From assembly GCA_030652255.1 (NCBI GenBank), contig JAUSAZ010000035.1, positions 1-64,000 of the forward strand: a DNA stretch of 64,000 nt, given 5' to 3'. Shown one piece after another: positions 52,297-61,718 of this stretch. Position 1 is the stretch's first letter. Each line of letters starts with the position of its first letter. This DNA is from Myxococcales bacterium. GTDB lineage: Bacteria; Myxococcota_A; Polyangia; Polyangiales; Ga0077539. A model generated the notes under the pieces. It was not told where the DNA came from. It searched no databases and was given only the letters and a program-made list of their open reading frames with translations. The translations under genes were made by a program, and so were the position numbers.

Positions 52297-53244
52297 TCAG
52301 CCGATGGGCATCTGGGACTTGTGGCGCGAGAGCCACTGGGAGAAGGACTGCAGCCCGGGGTTGAGCGAGCGGCTGAAGGCCACGTCGCGCGCGGCGCAGA
52401 ACTCCTCCTCGAAGTCGCGCTTGTACTGGAACATGTTCCCCAGGTCGTCGGCGCCCGGGAAGCCGAAGGTGCGGTAGACCTCCGGCGGGACGTACGCGTA
52501 CGACACGGGCTGCTCCAGGGCGTTCTGCAGCGCCGCGGCCATCTGCGCGCCGGTGAGGTGCTCGCCCGCGATGCCGACGGTCTTGCCGCGCAGCGCCTCA
52601 CCCTGCTTGAAGATCCCGTAGGCGCAGCGGCCGATGTCGTCGGCCGCGATGCCCGGGAGCTTCTTGTCGGCCATCGGCAGCACGAAGGACAGCTTGCCGT
52701 CCTCGCCCTTCTTCGGGCCCATCCCGAAGTACAGGAGGTTGTCCCAGTAGAACGACGTCAGCAGCAGCGTCGTGGCGACGCCGGACTCCGTGAAGAAGTG
52801 GTCCGACTCGCCCTTCGCGTCGAAGTGCGGGACCTTGTACTTCTCCTTGAGGGTGGGCATCCGGTCGTCGCTGAGCGGCACCCGCTTGCGCGTGTCTTCG
52901 AGCGTCGACCAGATGGCGTGCGACACCCCCGCGGCCTTCGCCGCCTCGGCGAGCGAGCGCGCCTGGGCGATCTCCTTCTCGGGCGAGAAGTGCTCCCAGA
53001 AGTTGGTCACGCAGAAGGCCCCGTGGGCGCCCGCGAAGGCGCGCTTGAGGCTCTCCGTGTCGTCGAGGTCCGCCGCGACCACCTCCGCGCCGAGCTTCGC
53101 CAGCTCGCGCGCCTTGTCGCCGTCGGGCTTGCGCGTGATCGCGCGCAGCGTGAACTCCCCGCTCGCGTCGTCGAGGATGGCGCGGGCGAGCCCGCCGCCC
53201 TGCGCGCCCGTGGCCCCGGTCACCGCGATGATCTTCTTGCTCAT
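52297..53244 (-). CDS. NmrA-like NAD(P)-binding protein
   Basis: A 315-residue atypical short-chain dehydrogenase of the NmrA/HSCARG group. The nucleotide-binding loop is IIAVTGATGAQGGGLARAIL, with TRKPDGDKARELAKLGAEVVAADLDD following. Variable central sequences include GAFCVTNFWEHFSPEKEIAQARSLAEAAKAAGVSHAIWSTL. The Tyr-x-x-x-Lys catalytic motif of true dehydrogenases is not obvious, as is normal for this group, which senses redox state by binding NADP(H) or reduces quinones. The ATG at 53244 with CGGAGGAG upstream is chosen over a frame extending to 53454. Confidence 0.9.
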   Translation of the reverse strand: MSKKIIAVTGATGAQGGGLARAILDDASGEFTLRAITRKPDGDKARELAKLGAEVVAADLDDTESLKRAFAGAHGAFCVTNFWEHFSPEKEIAQARSLAEAAKAAGVSHAIWSTLEDTRKRVPLSDDRMPTLKEKYKVPHFDAKGESDHFFTESGVATTLLLTSFYWDNLLYFGMGPKKGEDGKLSFVLPMADKKLPGIAADDIGRCAYGIFKQGEALRGKTVGIAGEHLTGAQMAAALQNALEQPVSYAYVPPEVYRTFGFPGADDLGNMFQYKRDFEEEFCAARDVAFSRSLNPGLQSFSQWLSRHKSQMPIG

Positions 53245-53415
53245 TGGGAATCTCCTCCGTGGTTGGTCTCTCGGGCGCCCCGCGCACCTGCGGACGCGCC
53301 ACCGTCGATCGCACGGCAGGTGTAACCGGTGCCCCTGACCGATGTCATCGCCCGCCGCTCCGCCAGCGCGCACCTCCCATGGGGACAGGCACCCCGAAGC
53401 GCCAGCGGCGAAGGC

Positions 53416-53445
53416 TTGACAAGCCCTCCCCGCCGGGGATATCGG
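53416..53445 (+). promoter_or_regulatory. Candidate promoter of the desaturase-imelysin/tonB/receptor operon
   Basis: TTGACA at 53416-53421 and TATCGG at 53440-53445 are separated by 18 bases, the same pair and spacing as at 15569-15598. A start of transcription would fall near 53452, about 58 bases before the first codon. Confidence 0.4.
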
Positions 53446-53457
53446 TACAGTCAATCT

Positions 53458-53472
53458 TGAGAACTGTTCGCA
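53458..53472. promoter_or_regulatory. Fur-like 7-1-7 inverted repeat
   Basis: TGAGAAC-T-GTTCGCA: six of seven base pairs of the two arms are complementary around a single central base. The geometry matches the 7-1-7 model of Fur boxes, and the bases agree with TGATAAT/ATTATCA at 9 of 14 positions. It sits just downstream of the candidate -10 element, where a repressor would block transcription, in front of a probable iron-uptake operon. Confidence 0.4.
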
Positions 53473-53509
53473 GAATCAACCGCTGCGCCGCGCCCGGGAG
53501 GGCCACTCG

Positions 53510-55642
53510 ATGATCCCATCTGCCCGTGTTTTGTCGGATGCGCTCTCGGCGCTGGCGCAACCCGCGGCGACCCTGCTCGACCCGAGCACCCGGGTGTTCG
53601 CGCCCTTCCTGGCCTTCGCGGGGGTGATCGCGGTGGCGACGCTGGCGGCGCGGGGCGTCGGGGTCGGGCGTGCGGCGCGGGGCATCTTCTCGCGGGACGT
53701 CTGGCTGCACCGCTCGGCGCTCGCGGACTACCGGCTCATCGCCGCGCGGGCGCTGCTGCGGGTGCTCTTCGCGGGCGCGCGCGGCGTGTCGGTGCTCGCG
53801 GTGGCGGCCATCGTCATGGGCCAGGCGCGGCACCACCTCGGGTCGCCGGGGCTCGTCGGGCTCCCGCTGCTCGCGGGCGCGGTCTACACCCTCGCGGTCT
53901 TCGTGGCCGAGGACGCGGGGCGCTTCTACCTGCACCGCTGGATGCACCGCAGCCCGGTGATGTGGGAGTTCCACAAGGTGCACCACTCGGCGGAGGTGCT
54001 CACGCCGCTCACCCTCTATCGCACGCACCCCGTGGAGGGCGCCCTCAACGGCGCCGCCAGCGCCCTGGTCGTGGGCGTCGTCCTGGGCCTCTGTGCGTGG
54101 GTGTTCGGCCCGTCGCTGCGCGCCTGGGAGCTGCTCGGCGTCGACGCCCTCGGCTTCGCGTGGACCCTCTGCGGCGCCAACCTCCGCCACTCCCACGTGT
54201 GGCTCTCGTACGGCCCGCGGGTCGAGCGCTTCTTCCTGAGCCCCGCGCAGCACCAGGTGCACCACAGCAGCGACCCCCGCCACGCCGACCGCAACTTCGG
54301 CACCGTCCTCGCCCTCTGGGACCGCCTCGGCGCCTCGCTCCACGTCACCACCGCCCGCCGCGAGGCGCTCTCCTTCGGGCTCCCGCCGGGCGAGCCCGGC
54401 CCCGCCCACACCGTCGCCTCTCTCCTCCTCTCCCCCGTCGCCGCCGTCGCCCGTCGGTTGCGCGCGCGCGCCTCCGAGGTCGCCGCCGCGTGGGCCCCGT
54501 CCGCCCGCTGGTCGCCCCGCGCGGCGCTCCTCCTGGCCGCGATGAGCACCGCGACCTGCACCACCGAGGGCTTCGACCGCACGGCGCTGCTCCGGTCCTT
54601 CGCGGTGTGCACCCTGCAGACCACGGGGCAGTTCCAGACGCAGGCCGACGCGCTCGTGGCGGCGACCATGGCCCACGCCGCGGCGCCCACGGACACGACC
54701 CGCGCCGCCGCCCGCACCGCCTGGGAGCGCGCCATCGACGTCTGGCAGCAGGCCGAGATGCTCCGCTTCGGCCCCGCGGGGGGCCTCGACACCCTCGGCG
54801 GCCGCGGGCTCCGCAACAACATCTACGCCTGGCCCGACGTCAACCGCTGCCTCATCGAGCAGCAGCTCGCCGCGCGCACCTACGAGGGCGCGGGCTTCGC
54901 CTCCCTCTCGACCAACGCCCGCGGCCTCGCGGCGCTCGAATACCTGCTCTACTATTCCGCGGCCGACAACGCCTGCCCCGCCGAGCACCCCATCAACGCC
55001 ATGGGCGCCTGGGCGGCGATCGCGCCCGACGAGCTCGCCCGCCGCCGGGCCGCCTACGCCCACGCCGTCGCGGTGGACGTCGCCGCGCAGGCGAGGGCGC
55101 TCAACGCCGCGTGGGAGCCGAGCGGGTTTCGCGCGCAGCTCGAGACCGCGGGCGCCGGGAGCACCCTCTTCGCCACGCAGCAGAGCGCCTTCAGCGCCGT
55201 GGCCGAGGCGAGCTTCCACGCCGACACCGACCTCAAGGACCTCCGCCTCGCCGCGCCCCTCGGGCTGCCCGGCACGACGGCGCGCCCGGAGGCGCTGGAG
55301 TCGCAGTGGGCCGACCGCGGCGAGCAGCACCTGCGCAACAACGTCATCGGCCTGCGCACGCTGCTCGTGGGCTGCGCGGCGGGCAACAACCAGGGCTTCG
55401 ACGACATGCTCGAGGCCGCCGGTGCGGCGCCGCTCGCGACGGAGATGCGCGCCGACCTCGACGCCATCGACGCGGCCCTCAACGCGCTCCCGGGCGACAG
55501 CCTCTCCCGCGCGCTGGTCACCGACCGCGCCTCGGTGCAGCGCGTCTACGACGCCGTGAAGAACCTCACGGACTTCCTCAAGAACGAGTTCACCGTGACG
55601 CTGCAGGTGCGCTCCGAGCGGGTCGCGGGCGACAATGACTGA
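53510..55642 (+). CDS. Sterol desaturase/fatty-acid hydroxylase fused to an imelysin-like domain
   Basis: A 710-residue two-part protein. Residues about 1-290 are a membrane di-iron hydroxylase of the sterol desaturase family: membrane helices, then HRWMH (about 142-146), FHKVHHS (about 154-160), RHSHVW and HQVHHSSDPRHADRNFGT (about 248-265). Residues about 335-350 (RAALLLAAMSTATC) read as an internal signal-anchor or lipoprotein-like segment. The rest is an imelysin (M75)-like helical domain (FAVCTLQTTGQFQTQADALVAATMAHA, GLRNNIYAWPDVNRC, ARGLAALEYLLYYSA). Its GxHxxE-type motif reads GLAALE, with His replaced by Ala. Imelysins are periplasmic proteins tied to iron acquisition. The gene overlaps tonB by eight bases. 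Confidence 0.87.
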   Translation: MIPSARVLSDALSALAQPAATLLDPSTRVFAPFLAFAGVIAVATLAARGVGVGRAARGIFSRDVWLHRSALADYRLIAARALLRVLFAGARGVSVLAVAAIVMGQARHHLGSPGLVGLPLLAGAVYTLAVFVAEDAGRFYLHRWMHRSPVMWEFHKVHHSAEVLTPLTLYRTHPVEGALNGAASALVVGVVLGLCAWVFGPSLRAWELLGVDALGFAWTLCGANLRHSHVWLSYGPRVERFFLSPAQHQVHHSSDPRHADRNFGTVLALWDRLGASLHVTTARREALSFGLPPGEPGPAHTVASLLLSPVAAVARRLRARASEVAAAWAPSARWSPRAALLLAAMSTATCTTEGFDRTALLRSFAVCTLQTTGQFQTQADALVAATMAHAAAPTDTTRAAARTAWERAIDVWQQAEMLRFGPAGGLDTLGGRGLRNNIYAWPDVNRCLIEQQLAARTYEGAGFASLSTNARGLAALEYLLYYSAADNACPAEHPINAMGAWAAIAPDELARRRAAYAHAVAVDVAAQARALNAAWEPSGFRAQLETAGAGSTLFATQQSAFSAVAEASFHADTDLKDLRLAAPLGLPGTTARPEALESQWADRGEQHLRNNVIGLRTLLVGCAAGNNQGFDDMLEAAGAAPLATEMRADLDAIDAALNALPGDSLSRALVTDRASVQRVYDAVKNLTDFLKNEFTVTLQVRSERVAGDND

Positions 55643-56438
55643 CGCCGCCGCCGAGCTCACGCGACTCGTCCCGGGGCGGCTGCCGCTGTCCATGTCCCTC
55701 TCCGTGGTCGCGCACGGTCTCGCGGCCCTCGTCGTCGGCGCGCTCATCACCGTCAACCCGCCAAGCCCCCGCGCGCAGCTCGAGTCGCTGGTGCTCACGG
55801 AGTCGACGCCGCCGCCCCGTCCGCCGCCGGTGCCGGTCGACATCGAGCCCCCGCCGCCCCCGCCGCCGCCGACCCGCGCCGCGGCGCCCGCTCGCTCCGA
55901 GCACCCGGTGGCCCGCCCCGTGGCCGCCCGCGCCGTCGCGCCCGCGCCCACCCCCCCGACGCCCGTCGCGCCTGCGCCCACGCCCCCGGCGCCCGCGCCC
56001 GCGGTCATCGACTCTCCGCTCGCGACTGGTCCTGCCGTAGGGGCCGCGACGCCGTCGAGCGCGCCCGGATCGGGTCCGCCGTCGCCCGCGCCCATCGCCG
56101 CCGCCGCGGTCGCCCCGCAGGCCAGCGCCCGCGGCGTGCCCGGCCCGATGGTGGACGTCGGCGCCTACCTCTCGGTGGTGCGCGACCGGGTGAGCCGCCA
56201 CCGCCGCTATCCCGCCATGGCCATCGAGCTCGGCCTCGAGGGCGTGGTCGAGGTGGGCGTGCGGGTCAACCCTGACGGGACGCTCGCCTCCGCCCCGACC
56301 CTCGACGAGAGCTGCGGCCACGAGATGCTCGACGCCGAGGCCCTGCGCATCGTCGCCCTCGCCGCGCCCTTCCCCCCGGTCACGGGCCACCAGCAGCCCG
56401 TCCGGCTGCGTGTGCCCGTGCACTTCCACCTCGACTGA
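55635..56438 (+). CDS. TonB family energy-transducing protein
   Basis: A 267-residue TonB-type protein. A membrane anchor near the N-terminus (LSMSLSVVAHGLAALVVGALITV, with the His often seen in the TonB anchor) is followed by a Pro/Ala-rich periplasmic spacer of about 120 residues (PPPPRPPPVPVDIEPPPPPPPP-type). The C-terminal TonB domain has VVRDRVSRHRRYPAMAIELGLEGVVEVGVRVNPDGTL, then AEALRIVALAAPFPP and VRLRVPVHFHL. It transmits the proton motive force to the receptor encoded 23 bases downstream. Its start overlaps the preceding fusion gene by eight bases, linking all three genes. Confidence 0.93.
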   Translation: MTDAAAELTRLVPGRLPLSMSLSVVAHGLAALVVGALITVNPPSPRAQLESLVLTESTPPPRPPPVPVDIEPPPPPPPPTRAAAPARSEHPVARPVAARAVAPAPTPPTPVAPAPTPPAPAPAVIDSPLATGPAVGAATPSSAPGSGPPSPAPIAAAAVAPQASARGVPGPMVDVGAYLSVVRDRVSRHRRYPAMAIELGLEGVVEVGVRVNPDGTLASAPTLDESCGHEMLDAEALRIVALAAPFPPVTGHQQPVRLRVPVHFHLD

Positions 56439-56461
56439 ACGCTCCCTCCAATCCCCCCCCC

Positions 56462-58720
56462 ATGAGAATTACCCCTCGTGTTCGGACCTCGACGGCGCTC
56501 GCGTCGCTCGGCCTGCTGCTCGCCCCGACCGTCGCCCGCAGCCAGGAGGTCCCCGCCACGCCGCCCGCCACGCCGCCCGCCCGCGGCGCGTCGGTGTGGG
56601 TCGCGCCGCGCGTCGACGTGGTCGGCGAGGCCCCACGCGCGCTCGACCGCACCCCTGGCAGCGCCACGGTCGTCCGCCGCGAGGACATCGTGCAGCTCGC
56701 CCCGCAGAGCGGCGGCGACGTCCTGCGCACGGTGCCCGGCCTCAACGTCATCGGTGAAGACCCGATGGGCCTGCGGCTCAACATCTCCATCCGCGGCCTC
56801 GACCCCAACCGCAGCCGCAAGGTGCTCGTCCTCGAGGACGGGATGCCCGTCTCGCTCAACCCCTACGGCTCCCCCGAGCTCTATTACACCCCGCCCATCG
56901 AGCGCATGGAGCGCGTCGAGGTCGTGCGCGGCAGCGGCCAGATCCTCTGGGGTCCGCAGACCATCGGCGGGGTGATCAACTACATCACGCGCGACCCGCC
57001 GCGCCGCCCCACGGTGGGCGTCGACCTCCGCTACGGCACCTACGGCTACCTCCTGGCGCAGGCCTTCGCGGGCGCCACGCACGGGCCCATCGGGTGGCGC
57101 CTCGACGTCATCCACCGCCGCTTCGAGGGGCCGCGCAACCTCGCCCTCAGCCTCATGGACGTCGCGGGCCGGCTGCGCCTCCAGATCTCCCCCCGCTCGA
57201 TCGTGCAGCTGAAGCTCAACTACTACGACGAGGCCTCGGCGGCGACGTACCTGGGCATCACGGGCCCGCAGTACGCCCTCGACCCGACGATCAACCACGC
57301 CAGCAACGACAGCTTCCTCATCCGCCGCTACGCCCTCGCGCTCACGCACCAGTTCGTCGCGTCGCCCTCGGTGCTGGTGCGCACCAACGTGTACGCGTAC
57401 CAGACCAACCGCGCGTGGCGCCGGCAGGAGTACGACCGCGCGGACACCGGCGCGGAGTATGAGCGCGCGTGCGACCCGATGGGCCGCTGCGGCGCGCCCG
57501 GCGAGGCGGGCGTGACGCCCACCAACGACGGCGGGAGCATCTTCTTCCGGCGCACGGCGGCGACCAACAACCGCTCCTTCGACGTCTTCGGCATCGAGCC
57601 CCGGGTCACCTGGAACTGGTCCCGCGGCACCGTCTCGGGCGAGCTCACGGCCCTCGCGCGCTTCCACTACGAGAGCGCCGACGACCAGCGCTTCATCTCG
57701 TCGTACCCGACGGGGCGCGCGGGGACGTCCATCGCCGACGAGATCCGCAACGGCTACGCGCTGGCCGCCGCCGTGCAGCACCGCTTCGGCTTCGGCGAGC
57801 GCTTCTACGTCACCCCGGGCGTGCGCTTCGAGGGCTTCTGGAGCGACCGCCGGGTGACCCGCGCGCCGGTGGTCGACTCGATGGGCCAGACCACCATCCG
57901 CGACGTCGACATCTTCGGCAGCTCGTCCACCGCGGCGCTCATCCCGGGCCTCGGGCTCTCGTACAAGGTCAGCAACCCGCTCACCCTCTTCACGGGCGTG
58001 CACCGCGGCTACGCGCCGCCCCGCACCCGCGACGCCGTCTCCCCCGCGGGCGCCAACCTCCAGCTCGACCCCGAGCTCTCCTGGAACACCGAGCTCGGCT
58101 TCCGCGCCCGCTTCGGCCGCTGGCTCAACGCCGAGGTCGCGGCCTTCCACATCGAGTTCGAGAACCAGATCGTCCCCCCGAGCGAGGCCGGCGGCGCGGT
58201 CTCCGCCGGGGGCTTCAACACCGGCCACAGCCGTCACATGGGCGTCGAGTCGAGCGTCACCTTCGACCTCGTCTCCGCGCTCCAGCGCCCCACGTCGACC
58301 TTCTCGCTGCCGCTGACGGTCAACTACACCTGGCTCCCGGTGGCGGCCTTCGTGGGCGGCCTCTACGACGCCAACCGCGTGCCCTACGCGCCCGAGCACA
58401 TCCTCTACGCGCAGCTCCGCTTCGTGCACCGCATGGGCCTCTCCGCGCAGGTGAGCGTCTCCTACGTGACCAGCCAGTTCGCCGACCAGCAGAACACCGT
58501 CGCGCAGTCCGTCGACGGCCTCGTGGGGCGCCTCCCCGGGTACGTCACCGTCGACGCCCGCGTGGGCTACGCCGTGCGCTCCACCGGGGTCACCGTCTAC
58601 GTCTCGGGCCGCAACCTCACCGACCAGATCTACATCGCCAACCGCGCCCCGCAGGGCATCCAGCCCGCCGGATTCCGCCAGGTCTTCGCCGGCCTCGAGT
58701 GGACCTGGCCGCGGTCATGA
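56462..58720 (+). CDS. TonB-dependent receptor, FecA-like
   Basis: A 752-residue outer-membrane receptor: signal peptide (ALASLGLLLAPTVARSQ), TonB-box region after it (WVAPRVDVVGEAPRAL), plug domain (GSATVVRREDIVQLAPQSGGDVLRTVPGLNVIGED, then RGLDPNRSRKVLVLEDGMP and RVEVVRGSGQILWGPQTIGGVINYITRDPP) and a barrel ending in GRNLTDQIYIANRAPQGIQPAGFRQVFAGLEWTW. The end sequence resembles FecA-type ferric-citrate or dicarboxylate receptors as remembered. The ligand is most likely a ferric chelate, given the tonB and imelysin neighbours. Both ends are intact. Last gene of the operon. Confidence 0.92.
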   Translation: MRITPRVRTSTALASLGLLLAPTVARSQEVPATPPATPPARGASVWVAPRVDVVGEAPRALDRTPGSATVVRREDIVQLAPQSGGDVLRTVPGLNVIGEDPMGLRLNISIRGLDPNRSRKVLVLEDGMPVSLNPYGSPELYYTPPIERMERVEVVRGSGQILWGPQTIGGVINYITRDPPRRPTVGVDLRYGTYGYLLAQAFAGATHGPIGWRLDVIHRRFEGPRNLALSLMDVAGRLRLQISPRSIVQLKLNYYDEASAATYLGITGPQYALDPTINHASNDSFLIRRYALALTHQFVASPSVLVRTNVYAYQTNRAWRRQEYDRADTGAEYERACDPMGRCGAPGEAGVTPTNDGGSIFFRRTAATNNRSFDVFGIEPRVTWNWSRGTVSGELTALARFHYESADDQRFISSYPTGRAGTSIADEIRNGYALAAAVQHRFGFGERFYVTPGVRFEGFWSDRRVTRAPVVDSMGQTTIRDVDIFGSSSTAALIPGLGLSYKVSNPLTLFTGVHRGYAPPRTRDAVSPAGANLQLDPELSWNTELGFRARFGRWLNAEVAAFHIEFENQIVPPSEAGGAVSAGGFNTGHSRHMGVESSVTFDLVSALQRPTSTFSLPLTVNYTWLPVAAFVGGLYDANRVPYAPEHILYAQLRFVHRMGLSAQVSVSYVTSQFADQQNTVAQSVDGLVGRLPGYVTVDARVGYAVRSTGVTVYVSGRNLTDQIYIANRAPQGIQPAGFRQVFAGLEWTWPRS

Positions 58721-58774
58721 TAAAAATGATTCTGGTATTCACAATTGATTGGAAGGCATGGTAGGCAGTCGCCC
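58721..58774 (+). promoter_or_regulatory. AT-rich intergenic block, Fur-box-like
   Basis: Between the receptor stop and the next gene the sequence TAAAAATGATTCTGGTATTC and the following CACAATTGATTGG are far more AT-rich than anything nearby. Read together with the stop codon, TGATAAAAATGATTC is loosely similar to a Fur box (GATAAT-type hexamers). It may instead be a promoter UP-element for the downstream lipoprotein gene. Confidence 0.3.
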
Positions 58775-60214
58775 ATGAAGCTCCGACACTCACTTTCAGG
58801 CGTTCTTCTCCCTGTTTTCTCGCTCTCCCTGCTGTTCGCGGCGGGCTGCGATGACAGCGACCCTGCGGTCGCCGACGCGGCCGTGGCCGACTCGGGCACC
58901 CCGGTGGACTCGGGCACCCCGGACGGCGGCGTCCCGGCGGCGCCGCGGGTGGTCGCGGTGTCGGCCACCGGGCACGACCGCTTCTTTGGCGTGACCTATG
59001 ACAGCGCGGGCAACTTCTACGCGGTGGGCGTGGTGTCTGGCAGCAACGTCGCGGCGACGGCGGACTTCGAGACGGTGGTGGCGAAGTTCAGCGCCGCGGG
59101 GGTGCTCGACACGAGCTTCGGCACCGGCGGCTACGCGCGGCACAACCTCGCGGTGGGCCTCGGCGGCGAGGTGGCCCGCGGCATCGTGGTGCAGTCCACG
59201 GGCAAGATCGTCGTCGCGGCGACCATCGAGCACGCGGGCGCGACCGACCCGCGCGACCGCGACATCGCCCTGGTGCGCTTCAACGCCAACGGCACCCGCG
59301 ACACGGCCTTTGGCACCGACGGCGTGGTCACGCTCGACCTGAGCGCGGGCGAGCTGGCGGGCACCACCTACGTGGCCGACGTGGCCTGGGGCCTGAGCGC
59401 CTACAGCGACGACCGGCTGGTGGTGACGGGCGCGCAGAAGCGCACGGGCGGCACCGACACGGACTTCGCGGTGGTGCGCCTGAGCGCCGACGGCGTGCGC
59501 GACGCGGCCTTCGGCACCAACGGCGTGGCCACGGTGGACATCAACAACCGCAACGCCAACCCGCGCACGGCGACGCTGCTCGCCGACGGCGGCATCGTGA
59601 TGTCGGGCTACATGGACGACGGCGGCGTGGTGAAGCCGGTGCTCTTCAAGCTCACCGCGGCGGGGGTGCTCGACCCCACCTTCGGCACGGCGGGGGTCTT
59701 CGCGCCGACGGTGCTCGCGGCGGTGACCGAGGCCTACGGCGCGGTGCTCCAGGGCACGTCGTTCGTCACCGCGGGCTACGGCCGCAACAGCGCCAGCGAG
59801 AACCTCGACTGGCTCTCGCTGCGGGTCTCCGCGACGGGCGCGCTCGACACCACCTGGGGCACCGCGGGCGTGGCGCGGCTCGACCTCGCGATGTTCAACG
59901 ACAACGCGCGGGCCCTGGTGGCGCTGCCGGACAACCGCATGCTGCTGGTGGGCGGCGGCCGGCCGACGGCCAGCAACGTCGACGGCATGCTCGCGATGCT
60001 CACCGCGACGGGCCAGGCCGACACCACCTTCGGGGCGCGGGGCATCCGCACCTACGACTTCGGCGGCGTGTCGGACTTCTTCTGGGGCGTCGCACTCAAC
60101 CCGGCGCGCACCCAGGCCGCCATCGTGGGCACCCGCGCCGTCGCGACCCCCGCGGCCGACGCGGGCGTGAGCGCCGAGAACGACGACGCGGTGGTCTTCG
60201 TCCTGCCGCTCTGA
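58775..60214 (+). CDS. Delta-60-type repeat lipoprotein (beta-propeller-like)
   Basis: A 479-residue lipoprotein from the ATG at 58775; an in-frame ATG at 58745 would add ten residues. The lipobox is LLFAAGC and a short Asp/Gly/Thr/Pro linker follows (AVADSGTPVDSGTPDGG). The body carries at least five repeats of about 60-70 residues of the delta-60 type, each with a signature like VAKFSAAGVLDTSFGTGGY, VRFNANGTRDTAFGTDGVV, VRLSADGVRDAAFGTNGVA, FKLTAAGVLDPTFGTAGVF and RVSATGALDTTWGTAGVA. These G.LD.(T/S)FG..G motifs form propeller blades. Function unknown. An AT-rich block lies directly upstream. Confidence 0.9.
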   Translation: MKLRHSLSGVLLPVFSLSLLFAAGCDDSDPAVADAAVADSGTPVDSGTPDGGVPAAPRVVAVSATGHDRFFGVTYDSAGNFYAVGVVSGSNVAATADFETVVAKFSAAGVLDTSFGTGGYARHNLAVGLGGEVARGIVVQSTGKIVVAATIEHAGATDPRDRDIALVRFNANGTRDTAFGTDGVVTLDLSAGELAGTTYVADVAWGLSAYSDDRLVVTGAQKRTGGTDTDFAVVRLSADGVRDAAFGTNGVATVDINNRNANPRTATLLADGGIVMSGYMDDGGVVKPVLFKLTAAGVLDPTFGTAGVFAPTVLAAVTEAYGAVLQGTSFVTAGYGRNSASENLDWLSLRVSATGALDTTWGTAGVARLDLAMFNDNARALVALPDNRMLLVGGGRPTASNVDGMLAMLTATGQADTTFGARGIRTYDFGGVSDFFWGVALNPARTQAAIVGTRAVATPAADAGVSAENDDAVVFVLPL

Positions 60215-60245
60215 TCCGCGACCTCCCCTCCGCCCGCCCTCGCGC

Positions 60246-60907
60246 TCAGCCCCGCAGCCGGCTCCACAGGAACACGGCTGCGGCGCCCAGCAGCGCCGTC
60301 GACATCCCCAGCACCACCAGCGCCTGCATCGTGCTCGGGCCCTTCTTCGCCGGGCGGTCCCAGTCGTCGCGCACGGCGTCGTCGGGCACCGTGGCGTCGG
60401 CGCGCTCGCTCGGGGCCTCGCCCTTCTCGTCGAGCCCGTGGGTGAGCTTCTCGTCCGCGTCCGCCGCCGCCCCGGCCGTCTCCTCCGGGCGCGCGGGTCG
60501 GTGATGCTCCCGCACCATGCGACCCAGCATCCGCTGCGCCGCGCCCCGGTTGAGCGGGACCAGCGCCGCCGCCAGCTCCGAGGCCAGCGCCGAGTGGGTG
60601 AGCACCGCCTCCGCGCGCAGCCGCGTGGTGAGCTCCAGCACCGTCGGGGGCGTGGGCGAGAGCACGGTCTCCAGCAGCGCGGCCACCCCCTCCTGGGCCT
60701 CGCGGTCATCCACGGCGGGGGAGCACAGTTCGTTGATGTGCACCGCGCCGTGCTCGTCGACCTCGATGCCGCCGGCGTCGAGCACCACCCGGCGGTCCTT
60801 CATCGACTCCACCGCCTGGAGCACGATGAACAGCGCGCTCTCGGACGTCATCGGCGCGCCGCGATGGGACATCGCCGACACCAGATCGTCCATCGCCACG
60901 GCGTCGC

Positions 60908-60911
<4 letters not shown>
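60246..60911 (-). CDS. Tail-anchored protein in the his operon, function unknown
   Basis: A 221-residue protein with no signal peptide and one hydrophobic segment at the very C-terminus ([28 protein letters not shown]), so it is probably anchored with its N-terminal domain in the cytoplasm. Residues about 1-135 are alpha/beta ([67 protein letters not shown]), followed by an acidic low-complexity linker. The first part resembles regulatory regions linked to Ser/Thr kinases in myxobacteria, but not strongly enough to assign. The ATG at 60911 overlaps the hisF stop by four bases, so it is translated with the histidine genes. Confidence 0.75.
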
Positions 60912-61717
<806 letters not shown>

Positions 61718-61718
61718 C

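Noticed and set aside
53245..53454. N-terminal extension of the NmrA-like protein to 53454
   Set aside because: The added 70 residues are Arg/Gly/Cys-rich with no similarity to the family, and the ATG at 53244 has a good ribosome site and starts right at the nucleotide-binding strand.
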